Source: Paenibacillus rubinfantis
GTDB taxonomy: Bacteria > Bacillota > Bacilli > Paenibacillales > Paenibacillaceae
Direction: 5' to 3'
DNA length: 64,000 bases
Assembly (NCBI RefSeq): GCF_001486505.1
Contig: NZ_LN909066.1
Span: 1,220,452 to 1,284,451 of the forward strand
The notes below the pieces were generated by a model, which worked only from the letters and a program-made list of their open reading frames with translations, made no database searches and had not been told where the DNA came from. The first letter of the stretch is position 1. Each line of letters begins with the position of its first letter. Made by a program: the position numbers and the translations under genes. Below, in pieces: positions 44,031-52,683 of this stretch.

Positions 44031-44786
44031 TTACACCTCCGTCCCGCCAAGCAGCTGATCCCGATAGGAAACACGGTAACCCGCCAAACCGGCGGTTCCC
44101 GCTTCCGTATCGTTCCGCTGAAGCGTAAACGCATCGGTTATCCGGCCCTCTTCCATCACCGAAACCCCTTGGCAAATGCTGCGCACGACGTCCATTTCGT
44201 GCGTGACAATGACGATCGTGACCCCCAGTGTCCGGTGGATATGCAGCAGCACCTCAAGAATCTCCGCCGTCGTCTTGGGATCCAGCGAGGAGGTCGGCTC
44301 ATCGCACAGCAGGATATCCGGCCGGCTCGCCAGCGCCCGCGCGATGGCCACCCGCTGCTTCTGCCCGCCGCTGAGGGAAGCCGGGTATTGACCGGCCTTG
44401 TCCTCCAGCCCAACAAAACGCAGGCATTCCCGCACGCGTTCGGCGCGCTCTCGCTTTGGCGTGCCCACGAGCTCCAGCGGGACCGAAACATTCCCGCTGA
44501 CCGTCCGGTTATTCAGCAGATGAAATTGCTGAAAGATCATGCCAATCGACCGCAGCACTTCGCGCCGCGTGGTCTCGGGGAGCGCGGTCAGCTCCCGGCC
44601 CAGGACCGTGACTTTCCCTTGATCCGGCAGCTCCAGCGCGTTCATCATCCGCAGCAGCGTGGATTTCCCTGCCCCGCTGGGGCCGATGATGCCGTGAATC
44701 GTGCCTTGGGGAATACGCAAGGATACGTCACGTACCGCCTCAAAGGGCCCATTCTGCAAGCTGTACGTTTTGCTGACATGCTCCAA
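44031..44786 (-). CDS. metN: Methionine-type ABC transporter ATPase without NIL domain (MetN-like)
   Basis: 251 aa by the TTG start. Walker A GPSGAGKST, signature LSGGQKQRVAIARAL, Walker B LLCDEPTSSLDPK, switch VTHEMDV. Standard MetN is about 340 aa and has a C-terminal NIL domain that mediates feedback inhibition; here the protein ends about 30 residues after the ATPase core. The start is unclear: TTG 44786 is 16 or more bases from GGAGGGG, while an in-frame ATC codon at 44795 has ideal spacing and would give the familiar opening IIALEHVSKTY. Confidence 0.88.
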   Translation of the reverse strand: MEHVSKTYSLQNGPFEAVRDVSLRIPQGTIHGIIGPSGAGKSTLLRMMNALELPDQGKVTVLGRELTALPETTRREVLRSIGMIFQQFHLLNNRTVSGNVSVPLELVGTPKRERAERVRECLRFVGLEDKAGQYPASLSGGQKQRVAIARALASRPDILLCDEPTSSLDPKTTAEILEVLLHIHRTLGVTIVIVTHEMDVVRSICQGVSVMEEGRITDAFTLQRNDTEAGTAGLAGYRVSYRDQLLGGTEV

Positions 44787-44870
44787 AGCGATGATAAGCG
44801 TCCCCTCCTCCCGGGTGGATTTCTGTATTACTTATTTCATCACGCTGTTACATTATGCTTTCACCAGTTG

Positions 44871-44899
44871 ATTATAGACCATGTATTCATCTGTGTCAC
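44871..44899 (-). promoter_or_regulatory. Sigma-A promoter of the metNIQ-like operon
   Basis: On the minus strand GTGACA (44894-44899), a 17-bp spacer, then TATAAT (44871-44876), about 80 bp before the ATPase gene. Confidence 0.65.
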
Positions 44900-44936
44900 T
44901 AATTTGATTAATTTATTATAACGAGATCTGTGGGCA

Positions 44937-45170
44937 GCTATTTGGGAAGGCCATCTCAAGGAGATGCAGAGGGAAGAGCAGTGGGCTTGTCCTATCTTTT
45001 CCTAGCTTGTCTTAGAAGCTAGTGATAGCTGCTAGCAGGACAGCTGTTTTCAGAGGGTTAGAGGAATCGAGACTCTTCAAAAGTTAGGCAAAAACCGCTT
45101 TCCGCTTGTAGAGGTCAATCGTCCAATCTTTCTGTTGAATAGACAATACACTAAGGTTGAATCAATTTTA
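44937..45170. other. Intergenic gap without recognised gene
   Basis: No open frame with a ribosome binding site and no riboswitch was recognised. It probably holds the promoter of the collagen-like gene; no clear sigma-A or sporulation consensus could be assigned. Confidence 0.4.
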
Positions 45171-45190
45171 ATGGAGGTGTCTTAGACCAA

Positions 45191-46093
45191 ATGGGAATGA
45201 ACGAACGCAAGCATCATAAACACCGCAAACTTCATAAACTCCACAAGCACCACAAACACCCTAAACTTCACAAAGACCACAAAATCCACAAACCTCATCT
45301 TCATCATGTAAAAAGCAAAAAAATTATCAAAGTCAAGGTAAAGCCGAACATTAATGTGCAAGCCCCGCAAGGGCCGATGGGGGTTCAAGGCGCTCCTGGC
45401 CAGCAAGGGATTCCAGGACCTCAGGGAGTTCCAGGTCCCATTGGACCTATTGGACCTGTAGGGCCTGCAGGGCCAGTGGGACCGCAGGGATTACGAGGTC
45501 TACCCGGCGAACCTGGACCGGTGGGACCACAAGGGATTCCAGGACCACAAGGACCCGCAGGACCGGCTGGACCTGCCGGAGGGCCCCCTGGACCTCCTGG
45601 ACCCGAAGGACCTGCAGGGCCCGCGGGACCGGCTGGACCGGCAGGAGCGACAGGGCCCGCAGGGCCGGCGGGACCCGCTGGACCCGCGGGAGGCATCTCC
45701 GACTTTCTAAGCATTTACCGTATTGACCCCGGTACTGGAACCGACACGGTGCCAGGCAATGCAGCCGTAGTTTTTAACGGGCTATTAGCAAATTCCGGCG
45801 GGGCTTTTGTATTTGCCCCTCCTTCCGATACCATTACAATTACGGAAGCCGGGGTGTATTTGATCAACTTCACGGTCCACAATCAGGGGAATGCGGACTT
45901 TAACCTAACCGTAAATGGTGCTCCAATCACTCCCGCTCCATTCACAGGAAATGGCGGCGGCCCTACCTCTGCAGAGGTTATCGTGAGTCTTCCCGCCGTG
46001 CCGGCAACGATTCAAATTGTAAACGCAAATGCTACACCGGCACAGCTGCATAATCTGTTAAACACGACCTTAACCATCTTGAAATTGGCATAG
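45191..46093 (+). CDS. Collagen-like exosporium/surface protein with His/Lys-rich head
   Basis: 300-aa protein in three parts. Residues about 1-50 are extremely rich in His and Lys (pattern K-x-H-K repeated). Residues about 57-168 are uninterrupted G-X-Y triplets (GPQGVPGPIG, GPAGPAGPAG) that form a collagen triple helix. Residues about 170-300 are a compact beta-domain like the C1q/TNF-like trimer head of BclA-type proteins (GVYLINFTVHNQGNADFNLTVNG). There is no signal peptide, which fits assembly from the mother cell onto a spore. GGAGGTG lies 13 bases before the ATG. The His/Lys head is unusual and could bind metal or polyanions. Confidence 0.88.
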   Translation: MGMNERKHHKHRKLHKLHKHHKHPKLHKDHKIHKPHLHHVKSKKIIKVKVKPNINVQAPQGPMGVQGAPGQQGIPGPQGVPGPIGPIGPVGPAGPVGPQGLRGLPGEPGPVGPQGIPGPQGPAGPAGPAGGPPGPPGPEGPAGPAGPAGPAGATGPAGPAGPAGPAGGISDFLSIYRIDPGTGTDTVPGNAAVVFNGLLANSGGAFVFAPPSDTITITEAGVYLINFTVHNQGNADFNLTVNGAPITPAPFTGNGGGPTSAEVIVSLPAVPATIQIVNANATPAQLHNLLNTTLTILKLA

Positions 46094-46122
46094 TAACGTT
46101 GTTAATCTATAGATTATATTTG

Positions 46123-46148
46123 CCTGCCAAGGATTTGGCAGGTTTTTT
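46123..46148 (+). terminator. Terminator of the collagen-like gene
   Basis: 8-bp stem CCTGCCAA with its complement, 4-base loop, then six T. Confidence 0.82.
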
Positions 46149-46273
46149 CTATCATCGTATTCGAACATCGTTAAAGTGTGCCATGATATCAGACCTATCA
46201 GCTATTGAACTAGGAGACAGAGTTCTCTATGTTGATAGATCATCAGGTTCGAATACGGGTGGCTTAACCCGAC

Positions 46274-47161
46274 TCACTGGAGATGGAGTTCCCATACCTC
46301 CTGCAGGATGCAACGGAACAACTCATCCAGCCTGTCGTACAGCGCATTGTCCGTACTGGAGTCTCGTGATTCCTGTGTTGGTGCAATTCGCTCATAGTAA
46401 GGCAGACGATCCGCAAAATATTCGTCCAAGCGCGAAAGGCGGAGCTCCGGTTCCGGCTTTCGTCCGGTTTTCTTATACGTGAGCAGCAGGTCGATCTCCT
46501 CCCAGAGCCCTCCGCGACGCACGTCCGCCGGTAGAGCCGCTTGGACAAGCGCCTCGATATCCATCGGCGGCGGGCTTCCGCAGCGCTCGATCCAAGCGCA
46601 GGCTAGCAGCGGCCGGAGAACATAGATGTAATCCTTGGGCCCGGCCGGCGTACCTCTCAGCCGCGTTCGCAGGTTGCGCTTCGCCATGTGCAAATAATGG
46701 TGCATCGCCGCTTTGGCGGAGAAGACGTGCGGTGCCAGCGCCTCCAGTCGTAGTGAAAGCTGGTAAGCATCCGCGTAGACAATCGGCGAGGCCAGCCACT
46801 CGAATAAGGCGGGATTACCTTTCGCAAGCAGTAACAACGCCTTACGCAAATCCCAGCCAACCAGATCCAGAGCGCCGCCGTTCCCCGGCTGGCTCGAACC
46901 GGATGCCCCAGCCTCTCGTTGATCGTCCTCCGCGCCGACGTGGATCGGGAACTCGAGGACATCTCTTTGGTCCTTGATCGATATATACCACTCCACCGGT
47001 CGCACATAAACGAACCGTACGTCGTAATCGCTGGCGGCGGACGCATAAGCCCAGGCCCGGCTGCCCGCTTCGCAAGCGTATAAAATGCGCACCTCTTCCG
47101 TTTGCTCCACCTGCCGCATCCGCCGTAAGATTAACGATTGAGTGTCTCCCGCTTGCTCCAC
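46274..47161 (-). CDS. RlaP-type nucleotidyltransferase (DNA polymerase beta superfamily)
   Basis: 295-aa protein of the minimal nucleotidyltransferase fold. ACEAGSRAWAYASAASDYDVRFVYVRP carries the G-S motif and the metal-binding D-x-D pair. Later helices contain AKRNLRTRLRG and DYIYVLRPLLACAWIE. The family (PF10127) is annotated for RNA repair or as YcgL-like; the role here is unknown. The start is GTG 47161, eight bases after AGGAGG. It lies downstream of an SDR gene on the same strand. Confidence 0.82.
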   Translation of the reverse strand: MEQAGDTQSLILRRMRQVEQTEEVRILYACEAGSRAWAYASAASDYDVRFVYVRPVEWYISIKDQRDVLEFPIHVGAEDDQREAGASGSSQPGNGGALDLVGWDLRKALLLLAKGNPALFEWLASPIVYADAYQLSLRLEALAPHVFSAKAAMHHYLHMAKRNLRTRLRGTPAGPKDYIYVLRPLLACAWIERCGSPPPMDIEALVQAALPADVRRGGLWEEIDLLLTYKKTGRKPEPELRLSRLDEYFADRLPYYERIAPTQESRDSSTDNALYDRLDELFRCILQEVWELHLQ

Positions 47162-47203
47162 CGCTGCTGCCTCCTATCTCGCTAAGCTACTTGGCTGTTT
47201 CGC

Positions 47204-47968
47204 CTAAATGGCCGGCATCACATTGCCGCCGCTGACCGGGAGATAAGCGCCTGTAATAAATCCGGCCAAGTCGGAAGCCAGAAACGCCACCGCATTGGCG
47301 ATATCCTGATCTTCGCCCCGGCGCTTCAGCGGAACGTCGGCGATATAAGCGGCATCGTTACGGTCCTCTAGCCCGCGGTCCTGTTCGCTGATCGTCCAGC
47401 CCGGCGCCACCTGGTTGACGGTGATCCCGTGCTCTCCGACCTCTTTTGCCAAGACGCGATAGACGCCGTCCATCCCTCTTTTGCCCGCCGTATACGCCGA
47501 TTGGTTGGGAAAGTTCTGCATGGCGCATTCGGTATTAATCCCGATGAACCGCCCTTTCCCCTTGCGGATCATCGCCGGGATAAAGGCCTTAGCCAAAAAC
47601 ACGCTCTGCAGCACGCAGGATTCAAACTGGCTGACATAATCCTCCGCCGGTTGCTCCAGCACGGAGGTCCAGTTATACTGCACGACCGCATTCGCAATCA
47701 CGATATCTGGATCGCCAAGCTCTGCTGCCACCTTTACTTGTATCGCTTTAATCTCCGCTTCCTTGGTGATATCGCCCCGTACGATCATCCCCGTTCCGCC
47801 GGCCGCCGTAATCTCCCGCAGCAGCTCCTGCGCTTTCGCCTCGTTCAGAATGTAATGGATGGCCACCTTCGCTCCGCAAGCCGACAACGTCCGGGTCATC
47901 ACTCGACCCAACTGGCCGGTCGCCCCGGTAATCAGCGCAACTTGTCCCGACAGATCCATCTTTAACAT
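47204..47968 (-). CDS. SDR-family oxidoreductase (FabG-like)
   Basis: 254-aa NAD(P)-dependent dehydrogenase. Cofactor motif TGATGQLGR (about 14-22). The usual NNAG is replaced by ANAVVQYNW. The active-site Tyr and Lys are in SAYTAGK, but the residue normally Ser 13 positions earlier is Thr (GINTECAMQ). The C-terminal FITGAYLPVSGGNVMP closes the fold. Thr can replace Ser in some SDRs, so activity is possible. Substrate unknown; sugar alcohols or ketoacids are typical. RBS is GGGGG before ATG 47968. Confidence 0.88.
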   Translation of the reverse strand: MLKMDLSGQVALITGATGQLGRVMTRTLSACGAKVAIHYILNEAKAQELLREITAAGGTGMIVRGDITKEAEIKAIQVKVAAELGDPDIVIANAVVQYNWTSVLEQPAEDYVSQFESCVLQSVFLAKAFIPAMIRKGKGRFIGINTECAMQNFPNQSAYTAGKRGMDGVYRVLAKEVGEHGITVNQVAPGWTISEQDRGLEDRNDAAYIADVPLKRRGEDQDIANAVAFLASDLAGFITGAYLPVSGGNVMPAI

Positions 47969-48122
47969 GGCTATGTTTCCCCCTTAGAATCCGGTTTTTG
48001 CTGCTTAAGCCCAAATCGGGCGTCACTTCCATTCTACCTATCGTCCACGGTAAAAGCGAACCGCCAAAAGACCCGACCAAGGAGATCCCTCCCCTCCGCC
48101 GGGCCTTGCAAAATAAGCGCGA

Positions 48123-49448
48123 TTACTGTTGTTTTGCCGCAATTGAAAATACAACCGTTTTGGCCTTATTATCCACCAATACGCTCACCGAAAAATCCCC
48201 CACAGTCGCCTGCTTGTCGGCCAGGGGTCGGCCGGCTTCCACCTCGGTGCAAATCGCGTCAAACCAGCGGCGGAAAGCGATGGCATCGTACGTGAACAGC
48301 TGATTGGCAAAAAGCTCGATTGATTCCGAGTTCCGGGCCAACGTGCCTTCCCGCAACCGGACCGTAATCCCGTACGTGTTGTACGTTGGATCAAGCCAGA
48401 TGGCCGCCTCCTCCGTCGCCGACCCACCGGATGAACCGCTTCCTCCTACAGACGTAGCCTGCTGCACCGCCAACTTCTCCTTTTCATCCTTATACAGGCG
48501 CAGCGTCGTATCAAACAGATCATAATTGGTGCCGCGCAGCTGACCAGCCTTCCGCAAAGTATCATAGGCATCCCACATCCGCTTGTCGGGAAAAGCAACG
48601 ATTCGTTGTCCCCCGCCGGCGGTTGGCACCAGCCGCTGCAGTTTCCCTTCCTCCGGTTGAATCGGGATACGTTTGGTTTTGTCAGTCAGACGGTTCAGAA
48701 TCACGAGGGCTTCGGCCCGCGAAACGGTCCGTCCGACACCAAAACTTCCGTCCGGGTAACCCTGCATGATCCCCTTGATCAACGATTCGGCGATGAACTT
48801 CTGCTGCCGGTCACTTGCGCTGGTCAAGTCCCCATAGGACGCGGCCACTGTACGGCTAAACTGCTCATCCTCCAGAAACTCGGTTTCCTGCAGCGTGTAG
48901 TATAACACCTCCGCCACATTTTCCCGGGTCATTCCGGTTTGAAAATCACTGTACCGGCTTTTGTTCAAAAAATTCAAATCGCTGGCCACATCGATATACG
49001 GCTTGGCCCAATAGCCGGTCATCGCCGGCTTGAAGTCGAAGTAACGGTAATCCTGCTTCAGGATCGTCCGATTCTCCTCGCTCAGCGATTCGAGAAAGGA
49101 CGCCCGCCAAGACCGTTCTAGATTCGGATGCTGCTCGCTATAGGACAAGATCAGCATCTTAATGAATTGGTCCACCTGTACCGGCTCATTAGGCCGGAAC
49201 GTCCCGTCCGGGTACCCGTTCAGGATTCCCTGGGCGACCATCGACTCGATTTCCTTCAGGGCCCAATGTCCACGAATATCTTTAAAAACAGCGGTATCCC
49301 CGGACGCAGCCAAGGCGATGGATGGACCAACAAGCTCCTTCGCCGGCCCCAAACCTCCCATTGTGCCAATAAGGCCAGTTAGCAAGCAAATCGCTGCGGT
49401 TTGGCGCAATCTCCTTTTGAAGATGCGCTTCCATATTTTTTTAATCAT
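48123..49448 (-). CDS. Secreted S-layer-homology (SLH) domain protein
   Basis: 441-aa exported protein. A long basic signal peptide (IKKIWKRIFKRRLRQTAAICLLTG) is followed by three SLH-type modules at about 55-105 (FKDIRGHWALKEIESMVAQGILNGYPDGTFRPNEPV), 125-185 and 190-245 (IMQGYPDGSFGVGRTVSRAEALVILNRL). The first and third carry the ITDG-like turn equivalents for binding pyruvylated wall polymer. The C-terminal 190 residues are unassigned. The start is ATG 49448, eight bases after GGGAGG. Confidence 0.87.
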   Translation of the reverse strand: MIKKIWKRIFKRRLRQTAAICLLTGLIGTMGGLGPAKELVGPSIALAASGDTAVFKDIRGHWALKEIESMVAQGILNGYPDGTFRPNEPVQVDQFIKMLILSYSEQHPNLERSWRASFLESLSEENRTILKQDYRYFDFKPAMTGYWAKPYIDVASDLNFLNKSRYSDFQTGMTRENVAEVLYYTLQETEFLEDEQFSRTVAASYGDLTSASDRQQKFIAESLIKGIMQGYPDGSFGVGRTVSRAEALVILNRLTDKTKRIPIQPEEGKLQRLVPTAGGGQRIVAFPDKRMWDAYDTLRKAGQLRGTNYDLFDTTLRLYKDEKEKLAVQQATSVGGSGSSGGSATEEAAIWLDPTYNTYGITVRLREGTLARNSESIELFANQLFTYDAIAFRRWFDAICTEVEAGRPLADKQATVGDFSVSVLVDNKAKTVVFSIAAKQQ

Positions 49449-49658
49449 AAACACAGCCTCCCAAGTCTTGACACCTCATGCGTTATGTACGGCGCACGTA
49501 AATACGCTGCCACTACTCAGAAAACCATAATTCGGAACGGATGTGAATAGGCCGAACGTCGGTCGGAACTCCGACATAAACGAAGCGATATCCCCTCCGC
49601 TAAATGAACCAGAACAAGCCCAGGGACAGTGCCCTGGGCCTGGATAAATATGAGCTGT

Positions 49659-50000
49659 TCACGACTCCGAAATGGGGCTTTCATCCTTCGGTTCGGATTT
49701 CTCATAGGCCAGCAGGATCGAATCCAGCAAGCCGGGGAAGCGGAACTCCAAATCCTCTTCCCGTATTGACATAAACCGCTGCGTGCCTTGGATGCGGGTA
49801 AACACAACGCCCGCCTCCCGCAACGTACGAATGTGGTGGGACAACGTCGATTTAGCTATCGGCACTTCGAAATGGCTGCAAGGCCGTTCGCCGCTGCGGC
49901 GCATCTCTGCCACGACACTGAGCCGGATCGGATCACTCAAAGCGTACAAAACGGATGACAACTGAATTTCATCCCGGTCGGGATGATACAGGACTTTCAT
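49659..50000 (-). CDS. ArsR-type winged-helix regulator
   Basis: 113-aa small repressor. Core HTH is VLYALSDPIRLSVVAEMRRSG, then PIAKSTLSHHIRTLREAGVVFTRIQGTQRFMSIREEDLE, the classic ArsR layout. The paired Cys of metal sensors are absent (only a single Cys near RPCSHFE), so the ligand is probably not a metal. The start ATG 50000 follows GGAG with 8 spacing. It is divergent from an MFS exporter that it likely represses; an inverted repeat lies between them. Confidence 0.88.
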   Translation of the reverse strand: MKVLYHPDRDEIQLSSVLYALSDPIRLSVVAEMRRSGERPCSHFEVPIAKSTLSHHIRTLREAGVVFTRIQGTQRFMSIREEDLEFRFPGLLDSILLAYEKSEPKDESPISES

Positions 50001-50087
50001 GAGGAAGACTCCTTTATGTCTTGTCATTCGAGATTCATTAATTATTCCCTAATTGCATCATAAGCTAAAGCATGCTATATTTCAATT

Positions 50088-50105
50088 GTTCGATAATATT
50101 CGAAC
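50088..50105. promoter_or_regulatory. Putative ArsR-type operator
   Basis: Inverted repeat GTTCGA, 6-bp AT spacer, TCGAAC between the divergent regulator and MFS genes, about 35 bp before the MFS start. ArsR repressors bind such dyads. Confidence 0.5.
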
Positions 50106-50140
50106 TTTAAAACAGAGAAAGAGTGGGTGAAAGGAAAACC

Positions 50141-51547
50141 ATGCATAAAGTCTCAACCGAATCCGAATATACTGCTGCACCAGCTTCCGCACCTTCGTTG
50201 AATAACGAGGGTTTGTTGACGGCTCTTCTCGCAATTGCCGTTGTGTTGGTCATCATGAATACAGCCATGTTTAATTTGGCGCTCCCGGACGTCACGGAAG
50301 CTTTTCATTTATCGGCCGCCGTCTCTTCCCTGATCGTCACCGGCTATTCGATCATGTTTGCCATCTCTTCCATCACGTTCAGCCGGCTTTCCGACTTCCT
50401 GCCGATCCGGCGTCTATTAACGATTGGACTTACAACGCTAGGCATCGCTGCCGTTGCCGGGTTGTTCAGCCCCAACTTCTGGGTGCTGCTCGCTGTTCGC
50501 GTTATTCAGGCGTCGGGGGCAGGAGCGGTGGTCTCGCTGTCGTTGGTGACCTTATCCCGCTACGTCCCTATCAAACGGCGCGGTAAAGCGATGGCCTTAA
50601 TCATGTCGGCCGTCTCGCTAGGGCTCGGCCTAGGCCCGGTTGCCGGCGGCGCGATCGTGGAATACTTAGGCTGGAGATATCTGTTCATTATCACGGCGCT
50701 CACGCTGCTGCTCGTACCGTTGTTTCTGCGGAATATTCCGCGAGAACAGCCGGTTCGAGGGGCGTTTGATACGCTCGGCGCCATCTTCGTTGCTGTCGGC
50801 ACAACCGGCTTGCTGCTGTTTCTGACGGAGCATTCCTGGCTGGCGCTGGTTCTGGGCGCAGTTGCGCTGACTCTGTTCGTCTGGCGCATTCGCACCGCCA
50901 CCGACCCGTTCGTCTCGCCCGCGCTATTCCGTAACGGATCGTATTTATCCTTGTCGATCGTGGGCATCGCTTCGTATTTGTGCAGCTTTGCAACCTTGTT
51001 TTTGCTGCCGCAAATCCTGGTGCACCGCTTTGGCTTAACCGCCAGCCATGCCGGTCTAATCATCTTCCCGGGCTCGATCCTGGCGATGGTCGCCTCCCGC
51101 AGAGTCGGCTCCATCATTGATCGCCACGGCAACGGCGCGATCCTGCGGTATATTCCGCTGCTCGTACTCAGCTCCATGATCCTGTTCGCCTTGTTCAGCG
51201 GGCAATCCTGGTTGGCGATCCTGTTCATCTATATGCTGATAAGCTTAGGGTTTACGATGCTTTCGAGCAGCGTATCCAACGAAATCTCCCGGATTCTGCC
51301 GGCTTCCCAGGTTGGTTCGGGAATGGGGCTGTATCAACTGCTGCAGTTCTTTAGCGGGGCCTTTAGCGTCGCCATGGCCTCCAGTGCCATGGAATGGCAG
51401 CATGGCCTGTCGCTGTCCGCCGCTTACTCCAACATTTTCTGGGGTTTGATGGTGATGGCGTTGCTGGCGCTCGGCTCGTCGATGGTTTATTTGCGCAGCA
51501 TGGCTGTCAAAGGAAGCCCGCAGCAAGGAACTTCTTTGGAAGTATAA
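50141..51547 (+). CDS. MFS drug exporter (DHA2/EmrB-QacA-like)
   Basis: 468-aa membrane protein with 12-14 helices. It opens with a helix containing MNTAMFNLALPDVTEAFHLS, the DHA2 motif region. ARVIQASGAGAVVSLSLVTLSRYVPIKRRGKAMAL-like sequence (RVIQASGAGA) and GLGLGPVAGGAIVEYLGWRYLF carry motif C. Proton-driven multidrug export is the family role. The start is ATG 50141 after AAAGG. Divergent from an ArsR-type regulator and followed by a strong terminator. Confidence 0.9.
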   Translation: MHKVSTESEYTAAPASAPSLNNEGLLTALLAIAVVLVIMNTAMFNLALPDVTEAFHLSAAVSSLIVTGYSIMFAISSITFSRLSDFLPIRRLLTIGLTTLGIAAVAGLFSPNFWVLLAVRVIQASGAGAVVSLSLVTLSRYVPIKRRGKAMALIMSAVSLGLGLGPVAGGAIVEYLGWRYLFIITALTLLLVPLFLRNIPREQPVRGAFDTLGAIFVAVGTTGLLLFLTEHSWLALVLGAVALTLFVWRIRTATDPFVSPALFRNGSYLSLSIVGIASYLCSFATLFLLPQILVHRFGLTASHAGLIIFPGSILAMVASRRVGSIIDRHGNGAILRYIPLLVLSSMILFALFSGQSWLAILFIYMLISLGFTMLSSSVSNEISRILPASQVGSGMGLYQLLQFFSGAFSVAMASSAMEWQHGLSLSAAYSNIFWGLMVMALLALGSSMVYLRSMAVKGSPQQGTSLEV

Positions 51548-51588
51548 CCCGGTTAAATAATCAACAGGCTTAGACGGGATACCATCGG

Positions 51589-51620
51589 AATAAACCGCAC
51601 ATTTCGTGCGGTTTATTTAT
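51589..51620. terminator. Terminator of the MFS gene
   Basis: 12-bp stem AATAAACCGCAC with its complement and flanking A/T runs. Confidence 0.87.
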
Positions 51621-51626
51621 TTTATA

Positions 51627-51655
51627 TTGACAAGCCCCTATCGTACATCTATAAT
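51627..51655 (+). promoter_or_regulatory. Consensus sigma-A promoter of the HTH/nuclease pair
   Basis: TTGACA (51627-51632), exactly 17 bp, TATAAT (51650-51655): a perfect -35/-10 pair. Transcription should begin near 51662. Confidence 0.88.
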
Positions 51656-51690
51656 ATTAAAAATTTACAACTTAAATGTCCATCAAATAT

Positions 51691-51713
51691 ACATAGGTAC
51701 TATGTACCTATGT
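51691..51713. promoter_or_regulatory. Perfect inverted repeat in the leader (operator)
   Basis: 10-bp arms ACATAGGTAC and GTACCTATGT around TAT. It lies about 30-50 bases downstream of the predicted transcription start and 36 bases before the TTG codon, so it could be a roadblock operator for the HTH protein or an RNA hairpin. Confidence 0.7.
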
Positions 51714-51748
51714 AGTCACCTCTTTTAAAAAATGAGGAGGTATCCTTA

Positions 51749-52291
51749 TTGAATCATCAGTCTCTTTCTCAATTAATTACTGAGATAAAGCAATTATTGC
51801 ATGGGATGAACCATGATTTAGAATCAAGAAAAATCCAGACAAACAACTTTGTATTTGCTACCTATGAGATCTGGCGCCATATTCATGAATATCGGACCCA
51901 GTTTAACATCACTCCCGCTGATCAAATTTACAAAAATCTAAATATGGTCGCCGGTTACTGCTCAAAAATCCAAACTGAACTTGACGCTAATTATTTCAAT
52001 GTCAAAAAAGCAGTGTCACTCTTCATGCAATTGCGCAAAGTAACAAAAAGGCTGGAAATTGATGCTGCCAAAACGCTTTATAAGATGGAAACACAAAAAA
52101 ACAGTTCAAAAATGCTCACTATCTCAGAAGTTGTAATAGGCACTAATAAAAACGATAAGACGATACGGCGCCACATCTTCTCAGGAAAGCTCAAAGCATA
52201 CAAACTGGCAAAGGAATGGTTTATTCCTTACGAGGAAGTGATTCGTGTTTATGGAGGGTATATTCACAAAGGAGTTAATGAAAGTAAATGA
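51749..52291 (+). CDS. HTH (excisionase-like) protein, putative antitoxin/regulator
   Basis: 180-aa protein, visibly more AT-rich than its neighbours. Residues about 1-115 are all-helical and unrecognised. The C-terminal 55 residues resemble an excisionase/MerR-like HTH (MLTISEVV, KTIRRHIFSGKLKAYKLAKEWFIPYEEVIRVY). The start is TTG 51749, eight bases after AGGAGG. It is the first gene after a perfect promoter and a palindrome, and is followed closely by a BECR-like protein. The layout (DNA-binding protein first, small nuclease-like protein second) resembles a type II toxin-antitoxin operon; that role is inference. Confidence 0.75.
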   Translation: MNHQSLSQLITEIKQLLHGMNHDLESRKIQTNNFVFATYEIWRHIHEYRTQFNITPADQIYKNLNMVAGYCSKIQTELDANYFNVKKAVSLFMQLRKVTKRLEIDAAKTLYKMETQKNSSKMLTISEVVIGTNKNDKTIRRHIFSGKLKAYKLAKEWFIPYEEVIRVYGGYIHKGVNESK

Positions 52292-52329
52292 AGGCTCCAG
52301 AGAATTGTCCTAGGAAGGGGTTGATATAC

Positions 52330-52683
52330 ATGGCGGAATTTATTGCTTCGCTTAGTGCTAGAACAGTGGAACTACTTGGTCTGACATTAAAACCTGGAAC
52401 CCCCATTTTTATTGGGGAAGAAAACCTTGAACATATGAGAAAAAACCATCCTGAGGATTACCAAAATTACAGTAAACATATCGCTGATATCATAAAAAAT
52501 CCTCATTATGTTTCAAAACACCCTAAGGACGGTTCTATCCAATACATAAAAGAATTGGATAGTCGTGTGCTTGTTGCAGTTCGAACAACACAGTCTGGTA
52601 AGCTGTTTGTTCGTACACTGTTTTCTATGAACCCCAAAAAGTGGGAAAACTACGTTAATAGCGGTTATATTTTGAAATACTAA
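52330..52683 (+). CDS. PBECR-like (Barnase-EndoU-ColicinE5/D-RelE fold) nuclease, putative toxin
   Basis: 117-aa soluble protein. The pattern IFIGEENLEHMRKNHPEDY, then IIKNPHYV, YIKELDSRVLVAVRTTQSGKLFVRTLF and a Gly-x-Ile-x-Lys-Tyr end fits phage-type BECR-fold nuclease domains (PBECR3-like) as I know them. Candidate catalytic residues are His in the EHMRKNH helix and Arg/Thr in VRTLF. The start is ATG 52330 after AGGAAGGGG; an ATG at 52288 overlapping the HTH stop lacks a Shine-Dalgarno. AT-rich like its partner. An RNase toxin role is inference; no assay-level evidence is visible. Confidence 0.65.
   Translation: MAEFIASLSARTVELLGLTLKPGTPIFIGEENLEHMRKNHPEDYQNYSKHIADIIKNPHYVSKHPKDGSIQYIKELDSRVLVAVRTTQSGKLFVRTLFSMNPKKWENYVNSGYILKY

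Noticed and set aside
44787..45170. SAM (S-box) riboswitch before the metNIQ-like operon
   Set aside because: Searched for by eye on the minus strand; only a sigma-A promoter was found, no S-box blocks.
45421..45714. Minus-strand collagen-like frame
   Set aside because: Mirror of the G-P-rich plus-strand repeat; the plus frame has start, ribosome binding site, head and tail domains.
49618..49639. Terminator after the ArsR-type gene
   Set aside because: An 8-bp GC hairpin is present but followed by a poor T-run; too weak to list as a terminator.
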